Origin: Elysia chlorotica | Lineage: Eukaryota; Mollusca; Gastropoda; Plakobranchidae | DNA: 64,000 nt | Direction of reading: 5' to 3' | Assembly: GCA_003991915.1 (NCBI GenBank) | Contig: RQTK01000029.1 | Coordinates: forward strand, 1,075,351 to 1,139,350 | In this document: in pieces, positions 21,091-35,674 of the stretch | How positions within the stretch are numbered: the stretch's first letter is position 1 | Layout of the letters: each line of letters begins with the position of its first letter | Position numbers and translations under genes: made by a program | The notes under the pieces: generated by a model | The model's input: the letters and a program-made list of their open reading frames with translations, nothing else | What the model was told of the DNA's origin: nothing | Databases searched by the model: none

Positions 21091-22999
21091 AAACACACAC
21101 ACATTGTAATATTTAGAAAGCAAAGAGAGTGCTATGATGCATCTGTTTGAATTAAAATACAGAAAATACCTTTATACAATGCCAAAGACTTGGAAAGTTG
21201 AATTTATACTTTTTACCCTACTCATTCTGTATGATCGCTTCAGGGTAGAAAATTTACCAATCCTTAAGATCATGTTGTGAAAGTTATATGTTTCTGCCAT
21301 ATACTCGAGCATTTACAAATGAAAAGGATATATCCTCCATAGTATTATTAGTTAAAAAAAAATATCCATGAAATATGGATATTGCCTACTTTGTGTCGAT
21401 ATACATGTGAAAAAATATGTTTAAAAAAAAGAAGGACTAGTTGACTCCTTGTTGTTCTCTAAGGTGCTTTTCTTCTCAACCTTTTTTATATGTATAATTG
21501 CTATTTAAATATTTTTGCACTGTTTTTAACCCATGAGTTGCCATTATGCTCTTTTCTCATGGCTCTACGCATGCAAGCAGCAAGCTAAAAATTCCTCTCT
21601 ATCACAGGTACATTAGAGATCTGCTCAGAAAAATTTAGATGCTTATTTATACACCCTTATTCTCAAGACTTATATTATACTATTAATAGAGTCATATCTT
21701 TGATTCATATAGATATAAAAATAAGAATTTTCCATTTTCTGTCTAATAAAAAAATAAAACAAATATTGGATTAAAAAGGTGTATTGATATTTTGCAGATG
21801 GAGTTTAAAAAAATGATAATGTTAAATGTAATTCTATTTCATATAAACTTGGTGACCCTTGCTTTGTTGTGCTTTGTCTAGTTGCTAAAATCTCATCACA
21901 CATAAACTAACTCACTTTTTTGTATTTTGTCTACTTTGTTGCCTCCTACTAAAATCAAAATAGTCTGAAATGAGCCAGAAACAGTTTGAAGTGCCATAGC
22001 AAGTCTTTTTCCCCTGCAGTTTTTTTGTCTTTTAAATATCCAAAATTTGTTTCTTTACTCCTCTCCTAAAGTACAGTTCTGCCCTTTCTATTCCTATTTA
22101 GGCGAATTGTCTTTTAAAATTCAGATCTCCATGACTTATTTATTCAGTTCATTACCTGCGTTATAGTTATGGTAATATGTTATCAGATCTAACCTTTTGT
22201 TTTTCTTTGTCCTGTAAAAGTGTATAACCTTGTACATCAATTAAAATAACACCTTTCAATCATGTTTATTTTGGCAAAGAGGAAAGTGATGCTTGTGACG
22301 ACTATTCAACATTCTAGACTTAATAAACAATTAGGAAGAACTTTGGTTCTCAGAAAAGCCTGATATTTAAGCAATTTACCAGAGCCTTTAAGTCTGTTTT
22401 CAAGAACAATGAGTACTTTTTCAAAATTTAGCCTTGCTATCATTCCTTTAGTTAATATAATTTCAAAAAAAAAGGAAAAACTTTTTAGGAATAGAAAAAG
22501 AAAGCATAAACAGAAAAACATAATTTTATTTTATTTTGTGAAATTCAGATTGTCAAAACATGTTAAGTTGAATCATGAAGACAAGATTGATATACGGTAT
22601 TGTGTTTATTTATGATTTTACTTTTGTTTTAAGTTATTGACACTGTATGCTTTTACATCAAAGCTGTGTATATCTCAGGTATTTTGCCTTTTCCATACTG
22701 TTTATGTAACGTGTCTGCACATTCCAAGAAACGCTATCTCTCTCTCTTAAGCTTTTTCCATATTTTTTTTATTTTTTTTATCCATGCTAACTTTTTTCCT
22801 GTTTTTAATTATTTATAATCCTGTTCATTTTAAACTTCATTTCGGACATAATATTTATGGGGTGAATATTTTTCTAGTCATGAGAGATTTATATATTCCT
22901 AAAAAAAATAACAGGTTAAATTTTTTTTCTTCCTATTGTTTAAAAATTTGATGTTTTTTTATGCACCTTTCCAATGTCATCAATAAAGAAGTAAAAAAC

Positions 23000-25900
23000 G
23001 TATTATCTTATCAAAGTTTAATCTTTTTTTACTGCAATTTTATTAATGATTTTAAAAATATCCCAGAGACTTAACTAAAAATGCTGAGTTGTGGGGGGGA
23101 TTTCGCAGAACTATATTTTTCTCAACAATAATTGAGCACTGTTCTCATGATATATCCTGAGGCTGGAATTAAAAAAAAAAAAAAGGAGGAAAAAAAAAGA
23201 TGCGTACATTGTATATGTTTAGTGGCTGCTAACAGCTGCGACCAATTATATTTTAAAAGTTTAAAAGGCACAGCACTGGGTCTGTAACAGTATTGAGTAT
23301 TTTCAATTAACAATGCTTTTAATGGGGGTATTTCATAACCCAAGTACGTGTACTATATTTTCAGAAAAGTTATTGTCTCCTTTAATAGGCATTGGTAGTT
23401 TGACTAGCAGATTATGAAAGTGTAGAGATGATTTTTTTTTTTTTACAAGGGGCCAAATTTTTCCGTTCAAGATACCATAAAAAATGTGAAGGGATTATTA
23501 AAGAATTAGAATCCAGAAGACAATTTGATTTTAAGGGCCTTCTGCTAGATTTTGCATTGGGAAAAAAAGAAAATGAACAACCAAAAACAGCAGATTTTAA
23601 ATGAAAAGTTTTTGACGACTTGCTTGAAAATCCTTAATGAAATGAGTAGCATGATGGAAAGTTTTGATGGCATTGAATTGCAGATCTGCATAAGAAATAT
23701 GCCTTCACATGAAGTGTATATAAATTACTTCCACACAATTCACAAGTGCATTTACTAATAATCTTCTGCTAAAGACTGGGTTTAAACTAGAATTCTTGTA
23801 AGGCAAACTAACTTGTCTCCTTTTAAGTCATTGTGACCAAAGCTAAATTAATCATTCAAATTAAAAAAATTTGTTATGGATATACAATTGTATATATAAT
23901 ACACAAAGACGCACACACACATATCATGTATATATCCTAAGTATTTAAAAATTGTTACTCTTTCTTTCTCAAAATAGAAAAGATAAGGCTGACACAGCTT
24001 TTCACTGTTTGTAAATAATTTAATTCTTTGTTTCTCCTTTAAGAGAGAAGGTATTTATTCATTCAAAATAAAAACAAATGCAATTTCACAACAGGTATTG
24101 AAAAGCATATAGAAACCAACACAGATGTCCATTGAAAGCCAACCATCACTTGAGGTGTGTCACATAAAAGCTCATGAAACATTACATTTTCTTGCAATTC
24201 CACATTTTTTGAATTGAATGGAAACGCAAAGAAAAAAGTGATCATTTTGAACAAGTACAACAGTACAAGAATTTTGCGTATAGCCCTAACATTACAAAGT
24301 AAAGAAGAAGTGCTTGAAACAGTAAAAACATTTATGTATGCAGAAAGTTTACATTTCTTAAATCCTTATAGTTATAACTGGAATTATCCAGACAAAATCA
24401 TAATAGGAAATTAACTATTTCAATTTAAAAACAATAAAGAGAGCAAGGCATTTTCTCATAAAACAACCCAGGATCACCACAATGCTTAACTGAAGTGGGG
24501 AGAGTTTTGAAATTTGAAATACTAGTAAATATGTCTAACCAACTCTCTTCATATTGACTCCTTTAAAAAGCTGTTTAAAATTAAAATACTCCCAATTTGA
24601 TTTTTTGCTGTAATTTTATGTGTTACTCCGTTGAAACTGTACGCCTTTAAATAACTGTTTTAACTACTTAAAAAATGTTCGCGCATAGAAACCCCTCAAG
24701 CTTTGGAGAAGGACACAAAACAGGAGGTACGTTTTGGGTTAAAAGACAAGTTTCAGATATTGAAAAAAAAGAGAGAACAGTTCTTTGGTTAGTTCAAGGC
24801 ACACGGCAAGCACAGTAATATGCAAAGTTGATTTATCAAAAGAGCTTATCTGAAGCATATAAATGTCTTTATATGGGCAGTCACAAATTTTGTCAGAAGA
24901 TTCTCAACTACAGCCATTTAACTTTTTAGTGATCTAGATAACCGTTACAACCTAGCTTCCAAAAAGATTTAAAGAATTTTTGTAAAAAGTCATGGATCAA
25001 GAGAATCAAATTATATTGATTTAAAATTGAGAGCATTTTGTATGTTGCTTTAAACAATCTAATCCCAGAATTATATGAAAGAAGCCGGAGAAAGAAAAAA
25101 AAACACGAAAAAGACAACAAGCAACAATAACAAAAGTAATTATCACTTGCTATACAAAAGTTTTTGAGACAAAATACTCCATGAGAATCTTAGCTCACAT
25201 AAAAAAATCAAAGTATAAGGATACCTAAGCCAAAGTCCAGAGATTTCTGATACTAATGCATAATTCTTAACTTTATAAACATAGAGGCATCAGACAAAAA
25301 ATGACAGTAAAAAAGGTTTTGTTATTTTAAAAATAAAAGTTCAATTTAGGTGAGCCTCAGTGAATCGGTTATGTACATTAAGTGCTGAAAATTATAAATA
25401 TCGTTTTGAAATTAAAATTATCACAATAAGATTTTCTTGTAGGAAAAAAAAACTGCAAACAAATTTGAATAAAATGATCTATCATCAGAAAAGATTAATA
25501 AATCTGTATTATAGAGCTATTCAAACTTGGAGGCACTAATTTAAAAGAAACTGTTTCTTTAAGCCTTTACAGATAAATAACAAAACCATTAAGGAGACAT
25601 GCATGCTAAAATAAAATCATCCTTTTTGTATGACTCGCTCAGTGATAGTTATATCATTATCAGGCTATAGCTGACCTCCTAACAGCCATTGCTTTATTTA
25701 TACCAATGAATGCTGAATGGTGTAATAGTAACAATAATAGTCCAAACAAACTGGTGTCACATTCGTTAAGCAAAAAATATGCAGCCTAAATTTCAAATAT
25801 GAAACTGAAAATATCTTATAAATTTTTGTGATGCAAAAAAGATGGAAAAGCAGTGAAATATGTTGGGCTCTCATGAAATATTTCTTTAGTGTATTTATCT

Positions 25901-28900
25901 TCATGAGACAATATCTTAACTTCTCTCTAATTCTCTATGCGCTGGTTTGTTTACCAGCATGCAAATAGTTCAACTAGATTTCAACTTTACCTCTGACATG
26001 ATCATAACCCACACAATGCACCCACCTTTCAGTCTCTCTGTGTATTGTCTGACAGTCAACTTAGAAAGAAAGATATTTGCAGGACATGTCTTGAAGGAAG
26101 GGTGCCTACCAAAACTAAAAACGAAGGGTTAGTAAGTACAACCGTGTTAAAATCCCGAAGAAGGGTAGTTTTTAAGATAAACTACACATTAAGTTCACGG
26201 TCTAAGTCTATAGCACTGTTGTATGTGTAACCCAAGATTAGGATTTTATTTTGAGTTATAGAGCTTGGAGAGAATGTGTAATTCAATTCTGCAATTAAAA
26301 TAATGATATTCATAAGGTTTTACATGCTAATCCTGCTGTTATTGATCAATTATACGCTCTGCTCCCCCTATGATGTATGAGTCATATAAATGTGCCTGGT
26401 CTGCCTCTTGAAAGAACAAATACAGTGGCTCAGCTCTAGTGATCTAATGCATCATTTCATCATAATTTGCATGCAAATACGGAGGAATTAAAACATATTG
26501 ACAAGAGATACCAACTAAACGTCTTCCCCTCCTAACCATTACAGAGAAATATCAAACAATAACAAAGGTTTGGAATGCCCACAAGCATGAAAACAATAAA
26601 CTTTTACTCTATTTCTACTTGACTGTCCATGCAGTAATTGTAAATACAAATTTGTTGAACTTTTAGGTACACATAGCAGAAGCAAAACTTAGGACAGAAC
26701 CACACCCCTAGAGAGAGGTAGAAACAAACTCATTATACATAACGCTCAACACAATTATTTTCTACACATTTCTACAGTCACTGAGGTATAATAATTGATA
26801 CAATTTTATTGCACATATATTGCTGATAAGTGATAAGAGTGATGTTTGGATAAAATAATGCCATAACTGAAATAAGTTAAAAATGAATTATACACGGTGC
26901 TAGTGAGACAAACGAGGCACAAGTCTGAACAAGTCAATATATAACTTCTATATTTTAGGAATGTTCTACTCAAGAAGAAAAACACTATTGTTTAAAAGAT
27001 TAAAATGTCCCTATCATAACACTATCAAGTATTATAATCAGACTTCTCAAGAGCCCTTACTAAAATAGGCTTTGAGACACTTCTGCTTGTAATCTTATAG
27101 ATACATCCCACATATATGAAATATATGATGTTAAATGAAATGATCAATGACAAAAATCGGTGTTGATGGAGCATCTTAGTTTGAAATCTCTCCTTAACAT
27201 AACAACAAAAAAAAGAGTACTGACTACAAATACCTAGCCTGGTTTTACAATGTGCAGACTGCTGTTTGATTATAGGTATATAGATGTATACAAAATGGAA
27301 CTTTTTGTAGTGATCTTATTCTAGTATAACTTGACATTATACTAAATATAACCTTGTAAGCATTGTCATAAAAAAAAGTATTATCACAGACATCATTAGT
27401 ACAGATATATAGCTCTACTTTCATGTCTTTGATTTCTTCACGTGCACACTCAGTGTCCTGCATAAGAGTCGTTTCAATCACACATTATGTCATTGACACC
27501 AGGCGTTCATTCGGAGATTAAATCTTCCCCTTTGTCAGAGTTTGGGTAAAATTAATACATGTATTTCTCCCCATTATAGAAAAATTATCTATCCAAAGAT
27601 TGAAAGGCTATGATATGATTATATCCACACAAAATCTTAGATACCTTTTTGGAAAGGAAATGGAATGTTTAGCCTGAACTACAGGATCAGTTTTCTTTGA
27701 CAGCAAAACTGATAATGATTAACTTATTTTGAGGCTGTATTAGCTATGAAGATGATTTTTGCTTTAGTAAATTATAAGAAAGTGAACTACCAAACTTCTA
27801 TTTGATAACATAACAGTACCCCAAAATTTAAATTACCAAAAAAAAAAAAAAAATCTTAAATGATTATGTCATACCATCTCATTTTGATTATATACTCATA
27901 GAGATAATATAATTTACTATTTTGATAGTAGCCTGCTTTGCAGCACTGTTTACCCACTGAAACACCAAACTTCTATTTAATATACATCACAAGCAATTGA
28001 CATCACAAAAAGCAGAGTAACAATAAATGATATACAGAAGCTTAATAAGAGCATGTGATCATGAAACAAATATTAACATAAAGTAGTTTAGTGCACAGTG
28101 GGCAATAACCATATATAGCTAAACAAGTACAAAATCTAGTGGTCTTAAAATAGCACAGGTGGGTAGTTTGATATTGTGCCAGCACAGCTGAACATTTCCT
28201 CACTAATGCCACTTAGTAGTTCTAGCACAGCTAATTGCCTGATTACTAAGAAGTGCATTAGATTTTGATAAAAATAAATGTTTTGAAAGACAGTTAATGT
28301 AAACATAAACTCTCCTTTCATCCATCTTTGTTTAAATCAATGAATTTTCATCTATCTATGTATAATCTATCTATGTGGCAGTGTTTATAAATTGTACAAG
28401 GAATCTTCCATATTTTACTGGTTTTAACTCTGGGAAGAGAGAGATGAATTTAACATAATAAAGTACCGTAGAGGTAGGGAAACATAAAGAAAAAAAGCAC
28501 CAAAGAAAAATCACCTTATTTTTAATTGAGTCTGATGGAATGCCATGTTAGTAAAGTGGTGATACAGAAAGAGTATGATGGAAATATTTGTGCAGGTTAA
28601 GAGTTGAGTTGAGTTGGTGTAACGTCCAACATCAGCACTTTATATTGTGGACAGGCCCCAAGACTGTGGTCTGACAATTTTATGTGCTGTCACACACTAG
28701 ACATGGCAGGGATACCATCACTTCTGTCTCATCTGGTCAAATTAACTGACCCCGACCCAACCTGTAGGGAACTCGAACCACGCCCCCATTTGTGCAGGTA
28801 AAGTTGGGACCCATATGCAGCCAAGACAGTTTAAAGTCATAGATTAGTGAAGTGTGTTAGAAAATCTTTATGCATTTTGAAAGATAAACTGATGTGAAGA

Positions 28901-30106
28901 TGGAGAAGGAAGAGGAAGATAAATAGGAGGGAAAGGAGGATGAGGAGGAGGAGAAGATGGTGATGGTTTACGAATAATACATTTGTGGAGAAGGTGATGG
29001 TTTACGAATAATACATTTGTCAGGCAGGAGATACTTTTCTTCATCTATGCTGAAAAGTCTGAATCATGCCTCAATTTAATAAAGACATTATTTAAAAAGA
29101 TATATCAGACCCAGCATTTTCTTTCGTTGAAATTCAGCTATGGTAAGATGAATTATACTTACTTAACAGAAATATTTAATTATTACATTTGCATGTTGAA
29201 AAAGGGGAATAAAATAATTTTATTTTTATTTTGAACCTTTTCAAGCTCCCTCCATATTTTTTGCCATCGCAAATAGTATTTTTTTTGTCAGCAGTTTTAA
29301 CCTTAACAAGTAAATGACATAAATGAGTGGCAAGGGTGATGGACAATGAGTTATATACAAGCTACAGAGCCAAAGTGAATTAAATAAACCAACAAACAAG
29401 CAAACGTTGGCTCAAAAAATGTTCACGAAACTCTGTGGTATTGGTTTATACAACAAAGATAGGCCAAATGATACAATGATTAAAAAAACATGTAATATGT
29501 TGCTGTAGTGAAAGGACTCAGAAAGGTGATACTACCTGGAGAGAGGAATTTCTCTGGCTTTTCAACAAGTTCCAGCAATATCTTTGAGCCTTAAAAAAAA
29601 CTTGCAGATTCAAGCTTTGATTTCTTCTTTGATTCATTTTGAAATAACTGATTGAGATGTTTACAGGTATACAAACACATTCGGATGTCTAAGATGTAAA
29701 ATCCCCCGCAAGAAAATAAGTAAAGATGACAGTCTACATTGCCAAACCAATTGTAAGAAGTTCATAGCAGAAATTTTAACGGTTTGACCTACCTCATTAC
29801 CAAGCCTTTTAATAGTATATTTCACACCTAAATGCCAACAGTCAGTGTAAAACTGAATAGCAAACCTATGAATTCACGAAATCACTTGTAAACTTTTCTC
29901 TACACTTTGTAATATGTAGGCGTCTAGGAACCTATCTTTTAACTAGTCCATAAGTTGATTCATGATGACTGTGGAAACTGCAGTTTTCATAGCTGTCAAC
30001 CAGTCTACATTGGTAATAAAAGTGTTCATGTTCTTTGAATCCTTCTCCTCTCAGACTTGTATATAAAAGAATCATAAAAGCGTTGACAATGGCTCTTCCT
30101 GCCGAT
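23000..30106 (-). other. Probable SNX14 3' UTR and tail-to-tail intergenic DNA
   Basis: Nothing here looks like a coding exon on either strand; open frames are short, AT-driven and lack splice or family support. Minus-strand AATAAA signals occur, for example at 24052-24057 and around 29219-29232. One SINE (28601-28792) and a MITE end (about 26902-26935) are embedded. A pair of 36-bp direct repeats lies near 28958-29018. Confidence 0.5.
28601..28792 (-). mobile_element. SINE, nearly complete, minus orientation
   Basis: It reads on the minus strand from a head ending in the B-box-like ggttcgagttcc, through the body, to a tail ending ttggacgttacaccaac. It lies in the presumed SNX14 3' UTR, in the sense direction, so it may be part of that transcript. 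Confidence 0.75.
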
Positions 30107-30346
30107 TTACTGGCTATGACTAGTGGCGCCCCCTTGTGTGAGCTCTGGAAACAGCTCGATGATCAAGATATCCAGCAAGACATATGTTAGCTGGGGGGAG
30201 AACAGAACAAAAACATTACTACCAAACTGAATTAAAAAAAAAAAGATAAGGGTACTCCAAAAGGGAGTGTTTATGAGTTTATTATTTTAGATTCCATCAA
30301 TAAATTCAGGTTAACTCATGTAAATGTACAGATAAAGATTAATTTA

Positions 30347-30421
<75 letters not shown>

Positions 30422-33400
30422 AAGAAGAGGAGGAAGAGGAGACATTAGTCTTCCTCTTATTGAGTGTCTGCAATAATTAAGATGAGTAATCTAACTTTTT
30501 ATGGAGCATAAGCACAGCTCTATATTTCTTCTAACCTACTGTTGATAAAAATTCATACCAAGTGCCACCACCCCATCCTTTGATTTTTTTCGTCCCACCT
30601 CTCCTTTCCTCCGTACTCCAAGAGGAAAATTTTTGCACCTTTTTACTCTTTTGGGGAAGGGGGTAGTAGCACAACAGGATGGGATGGTGGCAGTTTGCAT
30701 GAGTTGTCCAACCAGCAGTGGCAAAGAATTCACATAGAGCTTTTTTTTGTTTGCTGATGAATAATTGTCTCACCTGTTTATTGAGTTTCGGTTGCTGAAA
30801 GATGTTGAGTAAAAACTCGCTGCCTTTGCGTGTACATCTCTGTCCTATCGCTGCAGCCACGGGCCCTGGTGGGAGTTAGAAGATATACAGACACAGCTCA
30901 GTATAATGTTATATTATTTAGATAAATTAAAATATGACAATGAAATAATAATGCACGCTAATTTGAAAAAAAAAAAACTGATTGAGTAAGGGATCAGGGA
31001 TGCCAATAGGATCTCTATATTTTCACTTAACATCAGCATATCAGTATTGGACCACAAAACATAACATCTTGCTGAACTCTGACTTGTCAAATTTCATTAA
31101 AAATGGAGCTTCATAAATTTAAAGAAAATTAGCATCAATGAGACTCAGAGATCAGAATTACAGCTTACTTCCATCTCCAAAAATGGAAAGATACTCTGTA
31201 GGATTCTACACAAATTCTTTAAACGTGACTATAGTTATAGTAGACAGGACAGATGTTGGCAGTTTTTTGGGGCAGTGTATCCTAAAGTTGTTTGGATGGA
31301 TTTTTATGAATTTAAAAATACATATTCACCTACTCCCTCTAAAGGGAGGGGGTACCCTTGGCGCAATCATTAGAGTGTTGGGCCACCTTTGTGAAGGTAT
31401 ACTTCCTTTAAAACCAAGTTACATCTATTAATGTGAACTGTGTACCAGTGGTACCAGTGCTTATAAACCAACAACATTAACCATCGAACTAAGAACTTCT
31501 AAGTTCTTTATAGTGTTGATACTTTGCAATAGAACCCCTGAATGAACATGCATATTGTTATAGAAGACTTTTCACACTTGCCTGGTATAAAATCTATAAG
31601 TTCCTCTAGAGTCTTTTCATATCTTTGTTTTTTGGCTTCATCAGTTCTGTATAAAAAAGGACAACATTCAACATGAAATGATATAAGAATGACTTTGAAA
31701 AAAAAAAACAACACATTACTAAAGCATTGTTCTCAATAAATGCACTGTTTTATGCTTGCAGATTGCTGAACAAGGAGGTAACATTTTAACAAAGGAGAGT
31801 TACATATTAACAAAGGAGAGAAAATAATTTTTTTTCTCCCACACGTCTATAGCAAGTAATATAAGCATCATTTCATTCCTTCCTTTCAAAACAAGTGATC
31901 CTAATAATTGAAAAAAAAATTCTGGGGGAAACACAAACACACACACAGAGTAATTTACCTTGCAGGCTCCTCATCAAAGAAAAGCACATCTGCAAATAAC
32001 ATACAAACAACAATTGTGGATTAATTTATGATAGAGACAAGTTGAAAGAGAGATTTATTTTCTTACATTGAACTGATTAAGTGCATCTAATATATCTCTA
32101 AATTATAAATGGAAGACAGCATTTCAAGAAAAAAAAAATGATTATATACGATTGTCTAAGAGAAACAATATAGAATGATTTACTAACAAAGGGAAAATCC
32201 AGAAATGGAATTTGGAGACTATGGACAGATTATAAGTGTGTATTTGGAAAATAAGGCTCAGAAAAGTATGAACATCAACCAAAAAGGAAACCCCCCCAAA
32301 AAAAAACCCAAAAACTAAGTGGATATTTGTTACACTATAGGCTCAGTAAAAGTCATAATAATTATGATTTTTTACACAATTGAATTCAGTTGGCATAAAT
32401 ATATAAAGTGAAATGCCATAACAATACTTTGATATCATAGAAGCTATATTCACTGATTATTGATGTAGAGACAAATTCTAAAGTGCTTAATTTCTACTTT
32501 TTTCATTCCTTCGTTAAATCAATAGCATTCTTACGATTTCCATTACAATTTTAATAAAAACAGATTGTACAGGATTAAGTGCTGAAAACCCACTCACCCC
32601 TGAGCAAGTGCACCAGGCTAACGATTCGGTGCTCCTGTGTAACCTGTCCTATCTTGTAGTCCAGGTAGTATTCTACATACACCTCTATCGTCTCCTTCAC
32701 CAGGATGCGGGCACTTAGAATGAGCTGGTACAGCCAGATCGGTGCATTGTAGATCTGCTTGGCTGGGAAAACAAATCATAAAACCATATCATAAATATCT
32801 AAATATAGAAAAAAAACAATATTCTTTGTACACTCATCTCTATTTGAAGTGTGTTTTAGTTTATTCAGGCACAAGTTGCTAATACATGTTTTGAGCTAGA
32901 GCCCCCTAAAAAAAACCCTCTTTATTGCCCATTTTCAATTTTGAATAAAAAAGATAATCTCTTTTTTTAGAGGTGAACGATTCAAATTTTTTTCAAACAT
33001 CTTAAAGTACTTTTGATGCTTTTTAACACACTTTAAGTTTATTAAAACGACAAAACTTTGACTTGAGCCTGATTCACCCATTTGTATTTAAACTGTAATA
33101 TTGATTTTATAGCTTTGAGATACTTAACTTTCCAACTATTTAAAAGTATAATGTTATAACGTTTCAGATCAAATACAACAGATGGAGTTTATTTGCTACA
33201 TGAGCTTCTTGGGAAACAGTCCTGGCCTGGTTGAATCTATGACTAAAATAATATGGAACACAGTATGAAGCTCTTGTCAATTTGGCAAATACCATTTGAT
33301 ATAACATTTTTCACAGAAACTTGCCGCTTTGTATTTCTATAATTTTAAAATTAAAAATATCCCTTTCTAACCAGGCTGATTAATAAATAATAGATAGAAA

Positions 33401-35674
33401 TCTCACCCTGTCATTTCAAAAAGCAGAGAAAAAAAGGCCAGAAACATGTACTAAAACATGACAAAAACAAAAAAAGTTGTAAATTATAACAATAATGGAT
33501 AACATATGAAAAAGCCTGCTTAAGTGCTTGTAAAAAAAAATATACCTAAATACACAAAGGCATCAAAAAGTCCATCCAGCTCTATCAGATCCAGGGAAGA
33601 TCCATTCCTACTTGATGGTGGGTCAAAGGAGACGTTCATGTTGTTTTCAAAGTGGGTGCCACCTAACTGCAACACAAAAATGTAGCAGGAATAGGTGAAA
33701 CAGAACACGTCAAAATTCAAAAAAATATATTTAACAGAAGCATCATGAAGCCTCCAAAACTTTTAACTCAAACAGTTCTTTTATTTAACTCTCTTTAGGA
33801 AAGACGAGGAACAAGAAATAAATAAATCATTGATGCTGTTTCAAAGGACAAATTAATGTTGCTGTTCTCAAAGTGCTTAGTTCAAATTAATGTTGCTGTT
33901 CTCAAAGTGCTTAGTTCAAAATAGTTACCTTCTCACTTGATGTCGACAATAACGAAGTTTCAGATCCTCTTCGAGCCAGTTTGCTAAAATTTTAGAAAAG
34001 AGAGAAGAGATATGATTTTCAATCTGATAAATATAATAGAGAGAGATGAAACAAACAAAAACAAAAGAAAAAAAAACAACCCATACACATGTGTTATCTT
34101 TATGATTAGGTTTAAAAAAAATTAAAATATTGTCTAAGTACAAACTGAGTAAACACAGATATTTCAAATAATTTCTTTCCCATTTAAATAACACACAAAA
34201 TATGCTTATAACATCTTTATAGCATAAAACATTTATGCACCCTATAAGAACTTGCTGCCTTAAAACCTAATATTTCTGTGCAACAATTTTTTCCCTCCTT
34301 ATTTCTCATGTCTAAGAGCCAATGTTTAAAGCGAAAACTGCCTTGAACTCACTTTTCAGACAGCAGGGTTTGTAAAGAGTTGTGTGAATCACCAAAGATA
34401 TGTAAGCTTACCAAAACTGTTTCTATAATCATCTAATACTTTCAGTAGTTGCCTATAGCGCTCTGTATGTATTGAGATTTAAAATTAACAGGACATGTAT
34501 TTTTTTGGCAAGCTTAGGTGGTATTCATTGGCGTCCGTTCCGAAATTTCTCTTAAATACTGATGTGTCTCAGAACATGTTTTCCTTATATTTAGAAGGGC
34601 ATTTTCTGAGAAAAAGACCACTGTAAATCCTTCAGAAGAAAAAAAATTTACCAACAACTGGGCTGAATACAAAACACGACAAAAATGTGAGGCATATAAG
34701 AATGAATAAGGCGTAAGTAGTAAATTTGACTTATGGAGTTATTTGTAGTGTTTTAAAAAGCAACAAAGAAAGAGGTTGAAAAAATTATAAACCTATCAAT
34801 TGTATAACCAGAGATAATCAAATTCAATTTAATTTTAAAATGAAAATGGTGAATACATGGTGCTTTACTATGTTTAGAAGGTTCTAGCTTAGCCACTTAA
34901 GCCTGATTCATCCTGGTTGCCTCACAAATTACCTTGGTCGAGGCTTGGCTGCCTCTGTTGAAGTTTGAAAATTGACTAGAAACTCATCCAAGTGTTGTCC
35001 TTTCTGTTTTGGTTTTCATCACATGGATTGAGAAGATAAATATGAATAATTTAATAATACAAAATCTTAATATATATACATTTAGTTTTAGAACAATGAA
35101 AAAAAAGAAAGGGTCTCGAAATTTTTAAAATTAAGGTCTCTGTACGTAGTTAAAGTGCCATTCATTTAGCTCAGCGGGAAGCTAGATGACAAAGATCTCA
35201 CCCCTTATAGCATCACAAGTTTAGGATAGAATATATTTAGTCTAATGACCTGATCTATCTTGATTATTTGATTTGCAACTTTGAACTCATACTTGGCAAT
35301 CCAAACAATTTATCTTAACAATAAACTCTTTCTCTTTCAAATAAAGTCAAGATGGGTTTCTCTGAGATCACAAGGACAATGAAAATATTACAGCGTCCCC
35401 ATGATCATAAAATTGTTCATATTATGTAAAAATTACCAACTTTCTGTGCAATAGCAATTTATCATCTCAAATTTTTTTTGCATGTATATCATTTTGGAAA
35501 CTTGAGCTCATAAAGGAAATGGGTTTCTCATAATTATTATGTTTAAAAGTTACTGAAGGCCTAAAGACGTCATTTTAACAACCAAGCAATTCACGGTCCA
35601 AACAAAAATTAAATAAAAGAGACCAAAATCAAGATTCCTTACCTCCTTCACCAACTTTGACTTCACAAATTTAC
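30107..35674 (-). CDS. SNX14: SNX14 exons 26-34: nexin-C domain and C terminus
   Basis: Exons 35643-35674, 34933-35003, 33929-33983, 33546-33666, 32598-32762, 31959-31989, 31582-31646, 30774-30865 and 30107-30190. EKGQHLDEFLVNF matches the vertebrate segment before the nexin-C domain. The domain (about residues 770-900) includes LIELDGLFDAFVYLAKQ, LILSARILVKETIEVYVEYYL, QEHRIVSLVHLLR, and IFQQPKLNKQLTYVLLDIL. The tail after LFPEL is only ten residues. The intron after exon 32 starts with GC (cag|gcaagt). A MITE end lies 7 bp inside the intron after exon 27. Confidence 0.95.

Larger units (their letters stand above)
17963..23000 (+). other. Probable PITPNC1 3' UTR and downstream DNA
   Basis: There is no coding exon, long conserved frame or RNA gene that I can recognise. 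Candidate AATAAA signals include 18315-18320 and 22982-22987. A long 3' UTR is plausible, but its end cannot be placed without transcripts. The stretch holds a 44-bp tandem repeat, a palindromic element and a C24 run. Confidence 0.5.

Noticed and set aside
23552..23758. Plus-strand 68-codon frame in the tail-to-tail region
   Set aside because: AT-rich, no conserved motif, no splice partners, not recognised as any family.
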